A DNA stretch of 63,859 bases from Blastomonas sp. (lineage in GTDB: Bacteria; Pseudomonadota; Alphaproteobacteria; Sphingomonadales; Sphingomonadaceae): NCBI RefSeq assembly GCF_030373265.1, contig NZ_JAUCZC010000023.1, forward strand, positions 1 to 63,859, in the 5' to 3' direction. The notes under the pieces are model-generated. The model had not been told where the DNA came from, did no database searches, and worked only from the letters and a program-made list of their open reading frames with translations. Position numbers and translations under genes: made by a program. Positions 23,090 through 31,163 of the stretch are shown here, in pieces. How positions within the stretch are numbered: the first letter of the stretch is position 1; each line of letters opens with the position of its first letter.

Positions 23090-24421
23090 CTACAAGCTTC
23101 CCAGCGCGAGCCCCGCAACAGCCAGAACGGCGAGCATGCGGAAGATGCTCCATTTCAGTGCGAACAGGATTACGGCTGCCGCCATCGTCAGCACAGCTGC
23201 GCGCCAATCCAGGCTGGTGAGATCGGGCCACTGAATGCGCAATGGCCCAAATTCGGTACTGCCCACCCGCGCGAACAACACGTGCAAGGCAAACCAGACC
23301 GAGAGGTTGGCGATCACGCCGACCACCGCTGCGGTCAGCGCTGCGAGGCCCCCCTTAAGGCGAGTGGCCTGCTGCAGCCGCTCGATCCAGGGGGCGAAGG
23401 TGAAGATCCACAGGAAGCACGGCGCGAACGTCACCCAGGTGGTGAGTGCCGCGCCGATGATCCCCGCCACGATCGGCGAGAATGGCTCGGGCGCGCGGAA
23501 CGCGGCGAGGAACCCGACATGCTGGGTGACGAGGATCAGCGGCCCCGGCGTGGTCTCGGCAAGTCCCAGCCCGTCGGCCATCTCGCCCGGCTGCAGCCAG
23601 CCAAACGTCTGTACCGCCTCCTGCGCCATATAGGCGAGCACCGCATAGGCACCGCCGAAGGTGACGATCGCGAGCTGCGAGAAGAACAGCCCTATATCCC
23701 AGAGCACATGGTCTTGCCCCAGCGTCGCCAGCACGAGCGCCAGTGGCAAAGCCCAGATCGCGCCCCATAGTAGGATCGTGCGCCCCATTGAGACGAACGT
23801 TGGACGCGGAGCAAGTGCCTCGCCCGTGGAAGGCTTCAGCGCCAGCCAGTCCGGGCGATACGCCGCGATGATCATGCCCAGGGCGCCCGCGCCCAGCACG
23901 ACCAGCGGGAAGGGCAGGTTGAACAGGAACAGCCCCAGGAACGCCGCCAATGCCAACGCCTGTTTGAACCGGGTGTTGAGCGCGCGCGCGCCGATCCGGA
24001 TCAGCGCCTGCACCACGATGGCAAGCACGGCTGCCTTGATGCCCAAGAACAGCGCGGCGAACCAGTCGAGATTGGCCGCGAGCGTATACAGCGCGGACAG
24101 CATGAGCATCAGCAATGCACCAGGGATCACGAACAGCAACCCCGCCGCCAGCCCGCCCTTCAACCCGTGAAGCCGCCATCCAATCCACGTCGCCAGCTGC
24201 TGTGCTTCGGGGCCGGGCAGCAGGTGGCAGAAGTTCAGCGCGTGCAGATATTGCTCTTCGTCGACCCAGCGGTGCTTCTCGACAACCTCGCTGTGCATCA
24301 GCGCGATCTGCCCAGCAGGGCCGCCAAAGCTGAGGCACCCGATGCGCGTAAACACGCGCAGTAGGTCGAAAAACTCGGGGGTCGATGCGGCCGGGTTTGG
24401 AATGGTCTGTGTCGTCGCCAA
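23090..24421 (-). CDS. chrA: chromate/oxyanion transporter of the CHR family, two-domain
   Basis: ChrA-type proteins export chromate, and some may handle sulfate-like oxyanions. The 443-aa protein has two homologous halves: FTRIGCLSFGGPAGQIALMH near residue 20 and AIVTFGGAYAVLAYMAQEAV near residue 240, followed by GLAETTPGPLILVTQHVGF. It has about ten to twelve hydrophobic stretches. I prefer the TTG at 24421 as start, because GGAGG lies 9 nt upstream. The ATG at 24448 would place that site inside the coding region. Its neighbour is a TauE/SafE permease, so an oxyanion-export pair serving the sulfur genes is plausible. Confidence 0.88.
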   Translation of the reverse strand: MATTQTIPNPAASTPEFFDLLRVFTRIGCLSFGGPAGQIALMHSEVVEKHRWVDEEQYLHALNFCHLLPGPEAQQLATWIGWRLHGLKGGLAAGLLFVIPGALLMLMLSALYTLAANLDWFAALFLGIKAAVLAIVVQALIRIGARALNTRFKQALALAAFLGLFLFNLPFPLVVLGAGALGMIIAAYRPDWLALKPSTGEALAPRPTFVSMGRTILLWGAIWALPLALVLATLGQDHVLWDIGLFFSQLAIVTFGGAYAVLAYMAQEAVQTFGWLQPGEMADGLGLAETTPGPLILVTQHVGFLAAFRAPEPFSPIVAGIIGAALTTWVTFAPCFLWIFTFAPWIERLQQATRLKGGLAALTAAVVGVIANLSVWFALHVLFARVGSTEFGPLRIQWPDLTSLDWRAAVLTMAAAVILFALKWSIFRMLAVLAVAGLALGSL

Positions 24422-24646
24422 GTTACAATTCCTCCACCACTGCTCCATCGTTGCAGAAGCAGTTCAGAGGCAACGCTTGGGCACGGAATGCCTGACCGGG
24501 GGGTTGCGATGACCCCGATGGGTTTGGGATGCCGCGATTTGCGTGCGAGGACAACAGCTTTTGTTCGACAGCATGGCTGCCCGATACAGAAAGGCGGAAG
24601 CGGCAGAGCATTCGCCTGTCAGCCGCGCAATCATGCAGGAACCGCA

Positions 24647-24845
24647 ATGAACCCGATCTGCCGAGACATGTCCACCACGATCTTCGAGGCGATGTCGATG
24701 CGCGCGCGAGAGACGGGGGCGATCAACCTGGGCCAAGGCTTCCCCGATGGCCCCAGCAACGATGCGGTCAACAACGCGGCGTGTGACGCGCTGCAGAACC
24801 GGTCCAACCAGTACCCGCCGATGGTCGGGTTGCCTGAACCGGGCC
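24647..24845 (+). pseudogene. PLP aminotransferase, N-terminal fragment (YbdL/methionine aminotransferase-like)
   Basis: The frame from ATG 24647 contains MSTTIFEAMSMRARETGAIN, LGQGFPDGPSNDAVNNAAC and NQYPPMVGLPE. This is the start of a class I aminotransferase of the methionine aminotransferase/cysteine-conjugate lyase type. Homology ends near 24845 after about 66 residues out of roughly 390; the PLP-binding Lys and the rest are absent. The continuing open frame is unlike the family. The fragment lies directly before a lipid-kinase-like gene, suggesting a deletion or insertion junction. Confidence 0.7.
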
Positions 24846-24960
24846 AGCTTAGTCACCACCGTCTCGTCGGAAGTTCTGGTGGCACATTTGGCCAGCCTGG
24901 CAACTCAGCGGTATGCCGGGCGTAGCCGATGGACGTATTCAACACTTTATCGGAGCCTCG

Positions 24961-25833
24961 ATGCGCGCGCTTCTTGTTCATAACTCCAATGCCGGCACCC
25001 ACCCGATTTCCCGAAACAAGATTATCTCTGTCCTGGGGGGCGCCGGGATCGAGACGGTCTACTGCGCCCATGGGGATGATGATCTAACCAAAGCCATGAA
25101 GGCATCGGTCGATTTGGTCATAGCGGCAGGTGGTGACGGCACTGTCGCTGATGTTGTGTCGGCACGCGAGGACGTCAGCTTACCAATCGCCATTCTGCCT
25201 CTGGGCGGATCCAACAACATTGCCCACGCCTTAGGCATCGATGGCCAGTGGCATGATCTTCCCCGCCGCTGGTCGATCGATCGCTGGACCCGTCTCGACC
25301 GCTGTGAAGCTGATGGACCTTGGGGATGCAAGACGTTCCTCGAATCCCTCGGATCCGGGGTGCTGACCGATTCTTTCAAGGAATCCGAAGAAGAGCCCGC
25401 CAGCCCTGCGGAAAAGCGGGCCAACGGCCGGGCCTCATTTCAGGCAGCGCTGGCAGAGGCCCGGCCGTTCCATTGTGCCGTCGCTACCGACGAATGGACG
25501 TGGGAGGGCGACTGTCTGATGGTCGAGGCGATGAACATCGGGCTTGCTGGCTCCCGGCTGGCTTTCGCGCACGGCGCGGTCCCTGACGATGGGCTTCTCG
25601 ACGTCGTCATCATTACGCCCGAGCAACGCGATGATCTGCTGCGCTGGATGAAGCGACCTGACGACTGGCCTTGCCCGGTCCCGCCCCACAAGGCCGCTTC
25701 TGTGCGGATCACGGTACACGATCGGCCTTTCCGGCTCGATGACCGCTCACCCAATGAGGACCTCACCGGCACAGTCGACGTGCGCGTCCGCCGGACCTGG
25801 GTCAGGATACTTGATCCCAAGGAGCATGCATGA
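24961..25833 (+). CDS. diacylglycerol/sphingosine kinase-like catalytic-domain protein
   Basis: This 290-aa protein of the DAGK catalytic family (PF00781) opens with RALLVHNSNAG. It has AAGGDGTVADVV (the GGDGT nucleotide-binding motif, near residue 58) and LPLGGSNNIAHALG. A C-terminal beta-domain includes DDGLLDVVIITPEQ and ends in RVRRTWVRI. Members phosphorylate lipids such as diacylglycerol or sphingoid bases. Start MRALLV at 24961; a 16-residue upstream extension looks non-coding. Its TGA overlaps the next ATG, coupling it to an inositol-phosphatase-family enzyme. A lipid head-group or phosphoinositide-type pathway is an inference. Confidence 0.85.
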   Translation: MRALLVHNSNAGTHPISRNKIISVLGGAGIETVYCAHGDDDLTKAMKASVDLVIAAGGDGTVADVVSAREDVSLPIAILPLGGSNNIAHALGIDGQWHDLPRRWSIDRWTRLDRCEADGPWGCKTFLESLGSGVLTDSFKESEEEPASPAEKRANGRASFQAALAEARPFHCAVATDEWTWEGDCLMVEAMNIGLAGSRLAFAHGAVPDDGLLDVVIITPEQRDDLLRWMKRPDDWPCPVPPHKAASVRITVHDRPFRLDDRSPNEDLTGTVDVRVRRTWVRILDPKEHA

Positions 25834-26672
25834 CAGACGATCGCTTTGAGCTGCCTGATGCAGCGTTGCTCGCGGAAATCGAAGACATCGCGGTTGAGCT
25901 CGCTCAGCTTGGCGGTGCCGAAATCCGCGCCGCTCTCGGCGGCATGCTGCGGATCAAGTACAAGGGTGACCAAGACGACGCGGCGCACCTCAAGGACCCG
26001 GTGTCGGATATCGATGACCGGGTCGAGACGATGATCCGTGCGCGACTGGGCGAATGCTTTCCAGCGCACGACATCATCGGTGAGGAAATCGATCACCGCC
26101 CCAGCCTTGGGCACGAATTCCTCTGGGCGGTCGATCCCATCGACGGGACAGCCAACTTCATCAACGGCTTCCCGCTGTTCGCGTCTTCCGTTGGGGTGCT
26201 GTATCGCGATCGGCCGGTAGCAGGTGCTGTCTGGTGCAGCACCAGCCATACGCTGGAATCGGGTGTATATCATGCGATGGCCGGTGGCATTCTTCGCTTC
26301 AACGGCGCTCCGGTGGCCACTGACGCCAATCCCGCGATCCGCAGGCGGCTGGGCGGTGAACCTCATGCCAGCCGGACGGCCAGCCATGGCTGGGATGGAC
26401 GCAAGACCGGTTCTGCCGCAATCGAATGTGCTTTCGTTGCCGCCGGAATACTGGAAATGGCTTGGTTCGAACGCCCCAATATATGGGATGTTGCAGGGGG
26501 CTTGGCACTGGTGGACGTAGCTGGAGGCGAGGTTCTGGAGCATCGACCGGAAGGCTGGCAACCTTTTTCCAGCTTTGGCGACGGTGAGGCAGATCCCGGG
26601 CGATGGACCGCCCCGATCGCACTTGGCCATGCTTCAACACTGGCCCGGTTTGCGGGGCAGTCGCCTCTCTGA
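25830..26672 (+). CDS. inositol monophosphatase-family phosphatase
   Basis: This 280-aa enzyme of the IMPase superfamily shows the metal-site motifs DPVSDIDDRVE, IGEEI, WAVDPIDGTANFINGFPLF (the WAVDPIDGT signature) and the distal IWDVAGGLALV. Members dephosphorylate inositol phosphates, fructose bisphosphate or PAP. PAP (3'-phosphoadenosine 5'-phosphate) phosphatase CysQ is a sulfur-linked member, but nothing here specifically indicates that activity. It overlaps the lipid-kinase-like gene by 4 nt. About 300 nt with no recognisable gene follow to the integrase stop. Confidence 0.88.
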   Translation: MTDDRFELPDAALLAEIEDIAVELAQLGGAEIRAALGGMLRIKYKGDQDDAAHLKDPVSDIDDRVETMIRARLGECFPAHDIIGEEIDHRPSLGHEFLWAVDPIDGTANFINGFPLFASSVGVLYRDRPVAGAVWCSTSHTLESGVYHAMAGGILRFNGAPVATDANPAIRRRLGGEPHASRTASHGWDGRKTGSAAIECAFVAAGILEMAWFERPNIWDVAGGLALVDVAGGEVLEHRPEGWQPFSSFGDGEADPGRWTAPIALGHASTLARFAGQSPL

Positions 26673-26971
26673 TTCTACAGGATCAGAAGTCTCTGGCTGG
26701 GTTCGTTCCGCTTAGATGCATCCCGCCAGCGTGAAACAGATGTAACCCTGACGGCTCTTTGGACCGTGCGCGATCGATAGATCTGGTGCTCAAGCGATGG
26801 CAGGGCGTTTCATATCGCTGTCATCACGTCACCGGCGATCCATCATGCGATGCTATCACCCTTCGGGCTGCGGTCCGGTGACCGTCTGCGACGACACCGG
26901 GACGCATTGATGTAGACCCAAGTTGATCAAGCCGGCCCAGTTGCTGCCAACCCCTTGTGAACCTGTTACCT
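26673..26971. other. non-coding gap between the phosphatase gene and the integrase stop
   Basis: About 300 nt with no family-like reading frame on either strand and no clear terminator. It might hold decayed island DNA. I did not recognise an attachment-site copy of the tRNA-Glu 3' end here. Confidence 0.4.
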
Positions 26972-28192
26972 TCAGGCGGAGCCAAAACAGCCCTTCAGTA
27001 CCTTCGCCCCACCCAGAAGAAAATCGAGATGATCGGACCAGTGCTGCATCATGCGAACCCGCTCATCCCAATATTCACCACGTGTGTAGGCTCTGCGCAC
27101 GGCGTTGGTGTCGCAGTGGGCGAGCTGGCGCTCGATTGCATCGGGATGCCATAGTCCCATCTCGTTTAGCAGCGTAGCAGCCATTGCCCTGAAGCCATGC
27201 CCAGTCATCTTGTCTTGAGCATAGCCCATGCGCCGAAGGGCGGCGTTGATCGTGTTCTCCGATATCGGCTTCTTTGGCGAAGAGCGCGAAGGAAATACAA
27301 ACGGGCTGCAGCCTCTGTCGCGTTCAATAGCTCGAAGGATCGCGATTGCCTGGTTGGAGAGCGGGACGCTGTGAGGCCGTCGCATCTTGGTTTTCTGGGG
27401 CGGAATGGTCCATACTGTCGTGCTGAAGTCAAACTCCGGCCACTCAGCAAATCGAAGCTCGCCGGGTCTCACAAAAACGTGAGGGAGAAATCGGAGGGCG
27501 TTCTTAACGTTCGTGCTTCCCTCAAAGGCCTCAATTGCCCACAACAGATTGCCCGCTTCTACTGATGTGGTGACGGCTGCGCGATGCACAGGCTTCGGGA
27601 CTATCAATGCGCCGCGAAGATCGGCTGCGATATCGCGATCAACACGTGCAGTGGCGATGCCATACCGAAAGATTTGGGAACATGTGCTCCGCAGACGCTT
27701 GGCCGTCTCGTAGCGCCCCTTTTCTTCCATCTTGCGCAGCATCGTCAGAAGCTCGTGCGGAGTGATCGAGGCGATGGGGCGGGCGCCGATCGCCGCGTTT
27801 ATGAAATCCAGCAGCCAGTGAAGTTTTTTCATCGTAGCCGGCGAGCGGCCTTCCTTCTCGGCTTTCGAAAGCCACTCACTTGCCACCACTTTGAACGTGT
27901 TCAAGGAGGCGGCTTCTGCGGAGGTGCGGTCGATCTTCGCGCGCTCTGCAGGATCCTCGCCAGTGGCGAGGAGCTTACGCGCCGCATCGCGCTGTGCACG
28001 CGCTTCAGCAAGGCCAGTGTCGGGGAACACACCGAACGACAATGTTCTTTGTTTGCCCAGGTGGCGATAATTCATCCGCCAGCATTTGCCGCCTTTCGGG
28101 GTCACGAGCAGATAAAGCCCGTCGGTATCGCTGAGCTTATATTGCTTGTCCCGAATCTCAGCAGCTTTGATCGCAAAGACCGATAACGCCAT
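26972..28192 (-). CDS. P4-type tyrosine recombinase/integrase
   Basis: This 406-aa integrase has the DUF4102 arm-binding N-terminus (LSDTDGLYLLVTPKGGKCWR, then RTLSFGVFPDTGLAEARAQR), a core-binding helix bundle and a complete catalytic domain. Catalytic residues are Arg in FVRPGELR, His-x-x-Arg in GHGFRAMA, His in QLAHCDTN and Tyr in RRAYTRGEYW. It is thus probably active. Start MALSVFA at 28192 has GGAGTG 7 nt upstream. It lies 164 nt from the 3' end of tRNA-Glu in the same orientation, the standard layout for an island inserted at a tRNA gene. The DNA to its left would be the island. Confidence 0.93.
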   Translation of the reverse strand: MALSVFAIKAAEIRDKQYKLSDTDGLYLLVTPKGGKCWRMNYRHLGKQRTLSFGVFPDTGLAEARAQRDAARKLLATGEDPAERAKIDRTSAEAASLNTFKVVASEWLSKAEKEGRSPATMKKLHWLLDFINAAIGARPIASITPHELLTMLRKMEEKGRYETAKRLRSTCSQIFRYGIATARVDRDIAADLRGALIVPKPVHRAAVTTSVEAGNLLWAIEAFEGSTNVKNALRFLPHVFVRPGELRFAEWPEFDFSTTVWTIPPQKTKMRRPHSVPLSNQAIAILRAIERDRGCSPFVFPSRSSPKKPISENTINAALRRMGYAQDKMTGHGFRAMAATLLNEMGLWHPDAIERQLAHCDTNAVRRAYTRGEYWDERVRMMQHWSDHLDFLLGGAKVLKGCFGSA

Positions 28193-28222
28193 GATGGTCA
28201 CTCCATCCAAGCGACCAGTCCG

Positions 28223-28255
28223 ATACCATCAAAAATACCATCAGATTGTTGGTAT
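28223..28255. repeat. ATACCATC direct and inverted repeats upstream of the integrase
   Basis: ATACCATC occurs at 28223 and 28235, followed by TGGTAT at 28250, the inverted form. Twelve-nt phasing and the position between integrase start and tRNA suggest integrase arm sites or autoregulator/excisionase binding sites near the attachment site. Confidence 0.5.
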
Positions 28256-28355
28256 GCAGTGATATCTCGCCAGTCCAACTGGCATCATTATATCAGGAAA
28301 AACCGCGGAAAACAGCCATTTTTGGCACATTGCGGGATGCTGTGAGAAAGCATCC

Positions 28356-28430
28356 TGGTGACCCCTACGGGAATCGAACCCGTGTTTCAGCCGTGAAAGG
28401 GCCGCGTCCTAACCGCTAGACGAAGGGGCC
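28356..28430 (-). tRNA. tRNA-Glu (UUC anticodon), with encoded CCA
   Basis: The minus strand gives a 75-nt cloverleaf. The acceptor GGCCCCT pairs with AGGGGTC. The anticodon arm contains CCCTTTCACGG with TTC as the anticodon. The T arm is CGGGTTCGATTCCCG, and the 3' CCA is encoded at 28358-28356. It is intact, so an element integrated at its 3' end restored the gene. The integrase gene starts 164 nt beyond its 3' end. Confidence 0.96.
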
Positions 28431-28505
28431 ATCTTCGCGGGAAGCGACCCATTAGGGATTCGCGGCTGGGCAGTCAAGCGCCGGTTTTGGGTTTTGTGCG
28501 CTTTT

Positions 28506-30290
28506 TCACGATTGGACCGGCGCGAGGTCATCGACGTGCATTTCTGCGGCGTGATTGCCGTTCCAGTTGTCGATCTTGACACGCCCGGCGAGCCAGAAGC
28601 GGCGGTCGCGCGGGGCACCGAGCAGGGCTTGCCCGAGCGGGGTGTCGACGCTGCGAAAGGCCATCGCCTTGAATGACGCTCCGTCATCGCCCGCAACGAT
28701 CGCGCGGACGTGGGTGGTGCCGACGACATCGCAGCGCACGATGCGGACCGGCCCGGTGGCGAGCCGCGGCGCGGGCCAGCCCATGCCATAGGGACCGGCG
28801 GTTTCCATCCGCTCGATAAGGTCGGGCGTCAGTCCGCGCGGGGCAACCAGCGCGTCGACCAACAGCCGCGATGCGCCCGAGGCTGCCGCCACCTTGGCCG
28901 CAAGCTGGTCCTCCAGAAATTCGCTGAACGCCTCTAGGCGGTCGGCGTTGATCGTCAACCCCGCCGCCATGGCGTGGCCGCCGCCTGCGACCAGCAACCC
29001 GGCATCCTTGGCAGCGATGATTGCCGCACCCAGATCGACGCCCGGGATCGACCGGCCCGAGCCCTTGCCAATGCCATGCTCGTCAAGCGCGATCACCAGC
29101 GAGGGTTTGTTGGTCCGCTCCTTGATCCGGCCCGCAACGATGCCGATGACGCCGGCGTGCCAGCCATGGCCCGCGAGCATCGCTACCGCGCGGTTGTGCT
29201 GGCCTGCGAGCAGCGTTTCGGCCTCCTCCTGCACCATCGCCTCAATCGCGCGGCGTTCCTCGTTGAGACGCGAGAGCTGGGCGGCGATGTCCGCAGCCTC
29301 GGCCTCGTCCAGCGTGGTCAGCAGCCGGACGCCCAGATCCGCGGCGCCGACTCGCCCGCCTGCATTGATGCGCGGGCCAAGCGCGAAGCCCAGGTCGGAG
29401 CACACGGGGGCGCGGGTCAGCCGGCTGACGTCGATCAGTGCGGCCATGCCGATATTGCGTCGCCGTACCATGATCCTGAGGCCCTGCGCGACAAATGCCC
29501 GGTTCAGCCCCTTGAGCTGGGCCACATCGGCGACCGTGCCCAGGGCGACGAGATCGAGCAGGTCCATCAGCGCAGGTTCGCTGCGGCTGGTGAAAAAGCC
29601 TCGGGCGCGCAAGGTGCGGACCAGAGCCGCGCCAAGCAGAAACGCAACGCCAACCGCAGCGAGATGCCCGTGCGAGGCTGCTTCGTCCTCCTCGTCGAGC
29701 CGGTTGGGGTTGACCAGGGCAAAGGCGCGCGGCAGCTCTGCAGCGCATTTGTGGTGATCGACCACCACGACATCGACGCCGACGTCATGCGCCATCTGCA
29801 GCGCCTCATAAGCCATCGCGCCGCAGTCCACCGTGACGATCAACGTAGAGCCGTTCGCGGCCAGGCTGGTCAGCGCCGCGCCCGAGGGGCCATAGCCTTC
29901 CATCAACCGGTCGGGGATGTACGCGCCGGCATCCAGTCCCAGATCGCGGAGCAGCCGGATCAACAGCGCAGCGCTGGTTGCCCCATCGACGTCGTAGTCA
30001 CCGTAGATGGTGACCTTTTCACGCGCGATCACCGCCTGGGCGAGCCGATCGGCGGCGCTGTCCATGTCGCGGAAAATGGACGGGTCCGGCATGAAGCCGC
30101 GGATGGTGGGCGCGCGGTGGCGATCAAGATCGTCGCGCGCGACGCCGCGGCTCAACAGCAGCAGCGCGACCAGATCGTCGGGCTCAAGATCGGCCTGACG
30201 GCGATCGCCATCTGCGCCGCGCCAGTGCCAGGGCTGGCCGGTCAGCGACTGGGTGATGCCGAGAACGGGTTCGGGGTGAAGGGTGGCCAT
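28506..30290 (-). CDS. recJ: single-stranded-DNA-specific exonuclease RecJ
   Basis: RecJ degrades single-stranded DNA 5' to 3' in recombination and mismatch repair. The 594-aa protein has the DHH phosphoesterase domain: IYGDYDVDGATSAALL near residue 95, VDCGAMAYE and VVVDHHK giving the DHH triad. LGFALGPRINAGGR and the DHHA1 domain LLVAGGGHAMAAGLTI follow, then an OB-like C-terminal domain. The start MATLHPEP at 30290 is chosen; the longer open frame upstream overlaps the divergent flavodoxin-like gene. It marks the beginning of core chromosome beyond the tRNA. Confidence 0.95.
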   Translation of the reverse strand: MATLHPEPVLGITQSLTGQPWHWRGADGDRRQADLEPDDLVALLLLSRGVARDDLDRHRAPTIRGFMPDPSIFRDMDSAADRLAQAVIAREKVTIYGDYDVDGATSAALLIRLLRDLGLDAGAYIPDRLMEGYGPSGAALTSLAANGSTLIVTVDCGAMAYEALQMAHDVGVDVVVVDHHKCAAELPRAFALVNPNRLDEEDEAASHGHLAAVGVAFLLGAALVRTLRARGFFTSRSEPALMDLLDLVALGTVADVAQLKGLNRAFVAQGLRIMVRRRNIGMAALIDVSRLTRAPVCSDLGFALGPRINAGGRVGAADLGVRLLTTLDEAEAADIAAQLSRLNEERRAIEAMVQEEAETLLAGQHNRAVAMLAGHGWHAGVIGIVAGRIKERTNKPSLVIALDEHGIGKGSGRSIPGVDLGAAIIAAKDAGLLVAGGGHAMAAGLTINADRLEAFSEFLEDQLAAKVAAASGASRLLVDALVAPRGLTPDLIERMETAGPYGMGWPAPRLATGPVRIVRCDVVGTTHVRAIVAGDDGASFKAMAFRSVDTPLGQALLGAPRDRRFWLAGRVKIDNWNGNHAAEMHVDDLAPVQS

Positions 30291-30476
30291 GCGGCAAGGT
30301 TCCTGCGTGTTGTCGTGTCTCGTCTTCCGGCGGAGGCCAGGGAGGCTGCAGCGCAATCTGGTTCCTGGGCTCCGGCGTTCGCCAGAGAACGGATTTGCAT
30401 CGATCTGTGCTCTAAACTGCGCGGCGGTCTTTGGCGAGGGGTCGCAAACGCGACCGGGGGCCGCTAGACCAGGACG

Positions 30477-30971
30477 ATGACCGACACCCCTACCTTGCTG
30501 ATCATATGGCACAGCCGTACCGGCACCGCGCAGGCCATGGCACAGGCGGCGGCGGATGCGGCTGTGGGCGAATGTGCGGTGCGGCTGATGGCGGCCGATG
30601 ATGCCCAGCCTGCCGACATGCTCGCAGCCAGTGGCTATCTGTTCGTCTGTCCGGAAAATCTTGCCAGCATGACCGGCGCGATGAAGGAGTTCTTCGACCG
30701 CTGTTACTACCCGGTGCTGGGGCGGATCGAGGGGCGACCGTTTGCGCTGATGATCGCGGCAGGGTCGGACGGAGAGGGGGCGGTGCGCCAGATCGAGCGG
30801 ATCGCGACCGGGTGGCGGTTGAAGCGAATCGCCGAAAGCCTGATCGTCTGCACCCATGCCCAAACCCCGGAGGAGATCGCCGCGCCCAAGGTGCTGGATG
30901 ATGCAGCCCTGGCGCCGTGCCGCGAACTCGGGACGATGTTCGGCGCGGGGCTGGCCATGGGGATATTCTGA
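30477..30971 (+). CDS. flavodoxin-family (NAD(P)H:quinone reductase-like) flavoprotein
   Basis: This 164-aa single-domain flavoprotein has LLIIWHSRTGTAQAMA at the N-terminus (phosphate-binding loop of flavodoxin folds), GYLFVCPENLASMTGAMKEF and FALMIAAGSDGEGAVRQIE. It probably binds FMN and transfers electrons or reduces quinones. It is divergent from recJ (186 nt between starts, no other gene seen there). A repeat-bearing region follows. Exact partner unknown. Confidence 0.78.
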   Translation: MTDTPTLLIIWHSRTGTAQAMAQAAADAAVGECAVRLMAADDAQPADMLAASGYLFVCPENLASMTGAMKEFFDRCYYPVLGRIEGRPFALMIAAGSDGEGAVRQIERIATGWRLKRIAESLIVCTHAQTPEEIAAPKVLDDAALAPCRELGTMFGAGLAMGIF

Positions 30972-31023
30972 CCGTAAGTGTTTGCAAGTGAACCGGGAAT
31001 GTGGGTATTTCCGTCCTTCCAAA

Positions 31024-31138
31024 TCCTCCCCTGCAGGGGGAGGTGGCTCGTCACAGGCGAGACGGAGGGGTGTCAACATCGACGATAGGGCATTACCCCT
31101 CCACCACTGCGTGGTCCCTCTCCCCTTGCAGGGGAGAA
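31024..31138. repeat. GC-rich palindromic intergenic repeat (family A)
   Basis: The outer arms are CTCCCCTGCAGGGGGAG and CTCTCCCCTTGCAGGGGAG, each itself palindromic, flanking GGCTCGT...GCGAGACGGAGGGGT. The same architecture occurs at 62502-62640. This is a dispersed repeat of the kind common between sphingomonad genes; the transcribed form would be a multi-branched hairpin. Confidence 0.75.
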
Positions 31139-31163
31139 CTGGGCTTCAACATAGGAGTGTCGC

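Noticed and set aside
24464-24859. Minus-strand frame of 131 codons beyond chrA
   Set aside because: It overlaps the aminotransferase fragment in the opposite sense and resembles no family.
28223-28255. CRISPR-like array
   Set aside because: Only two direct and one inverted short repeats with no spacers; they fit integrase-associated sites.
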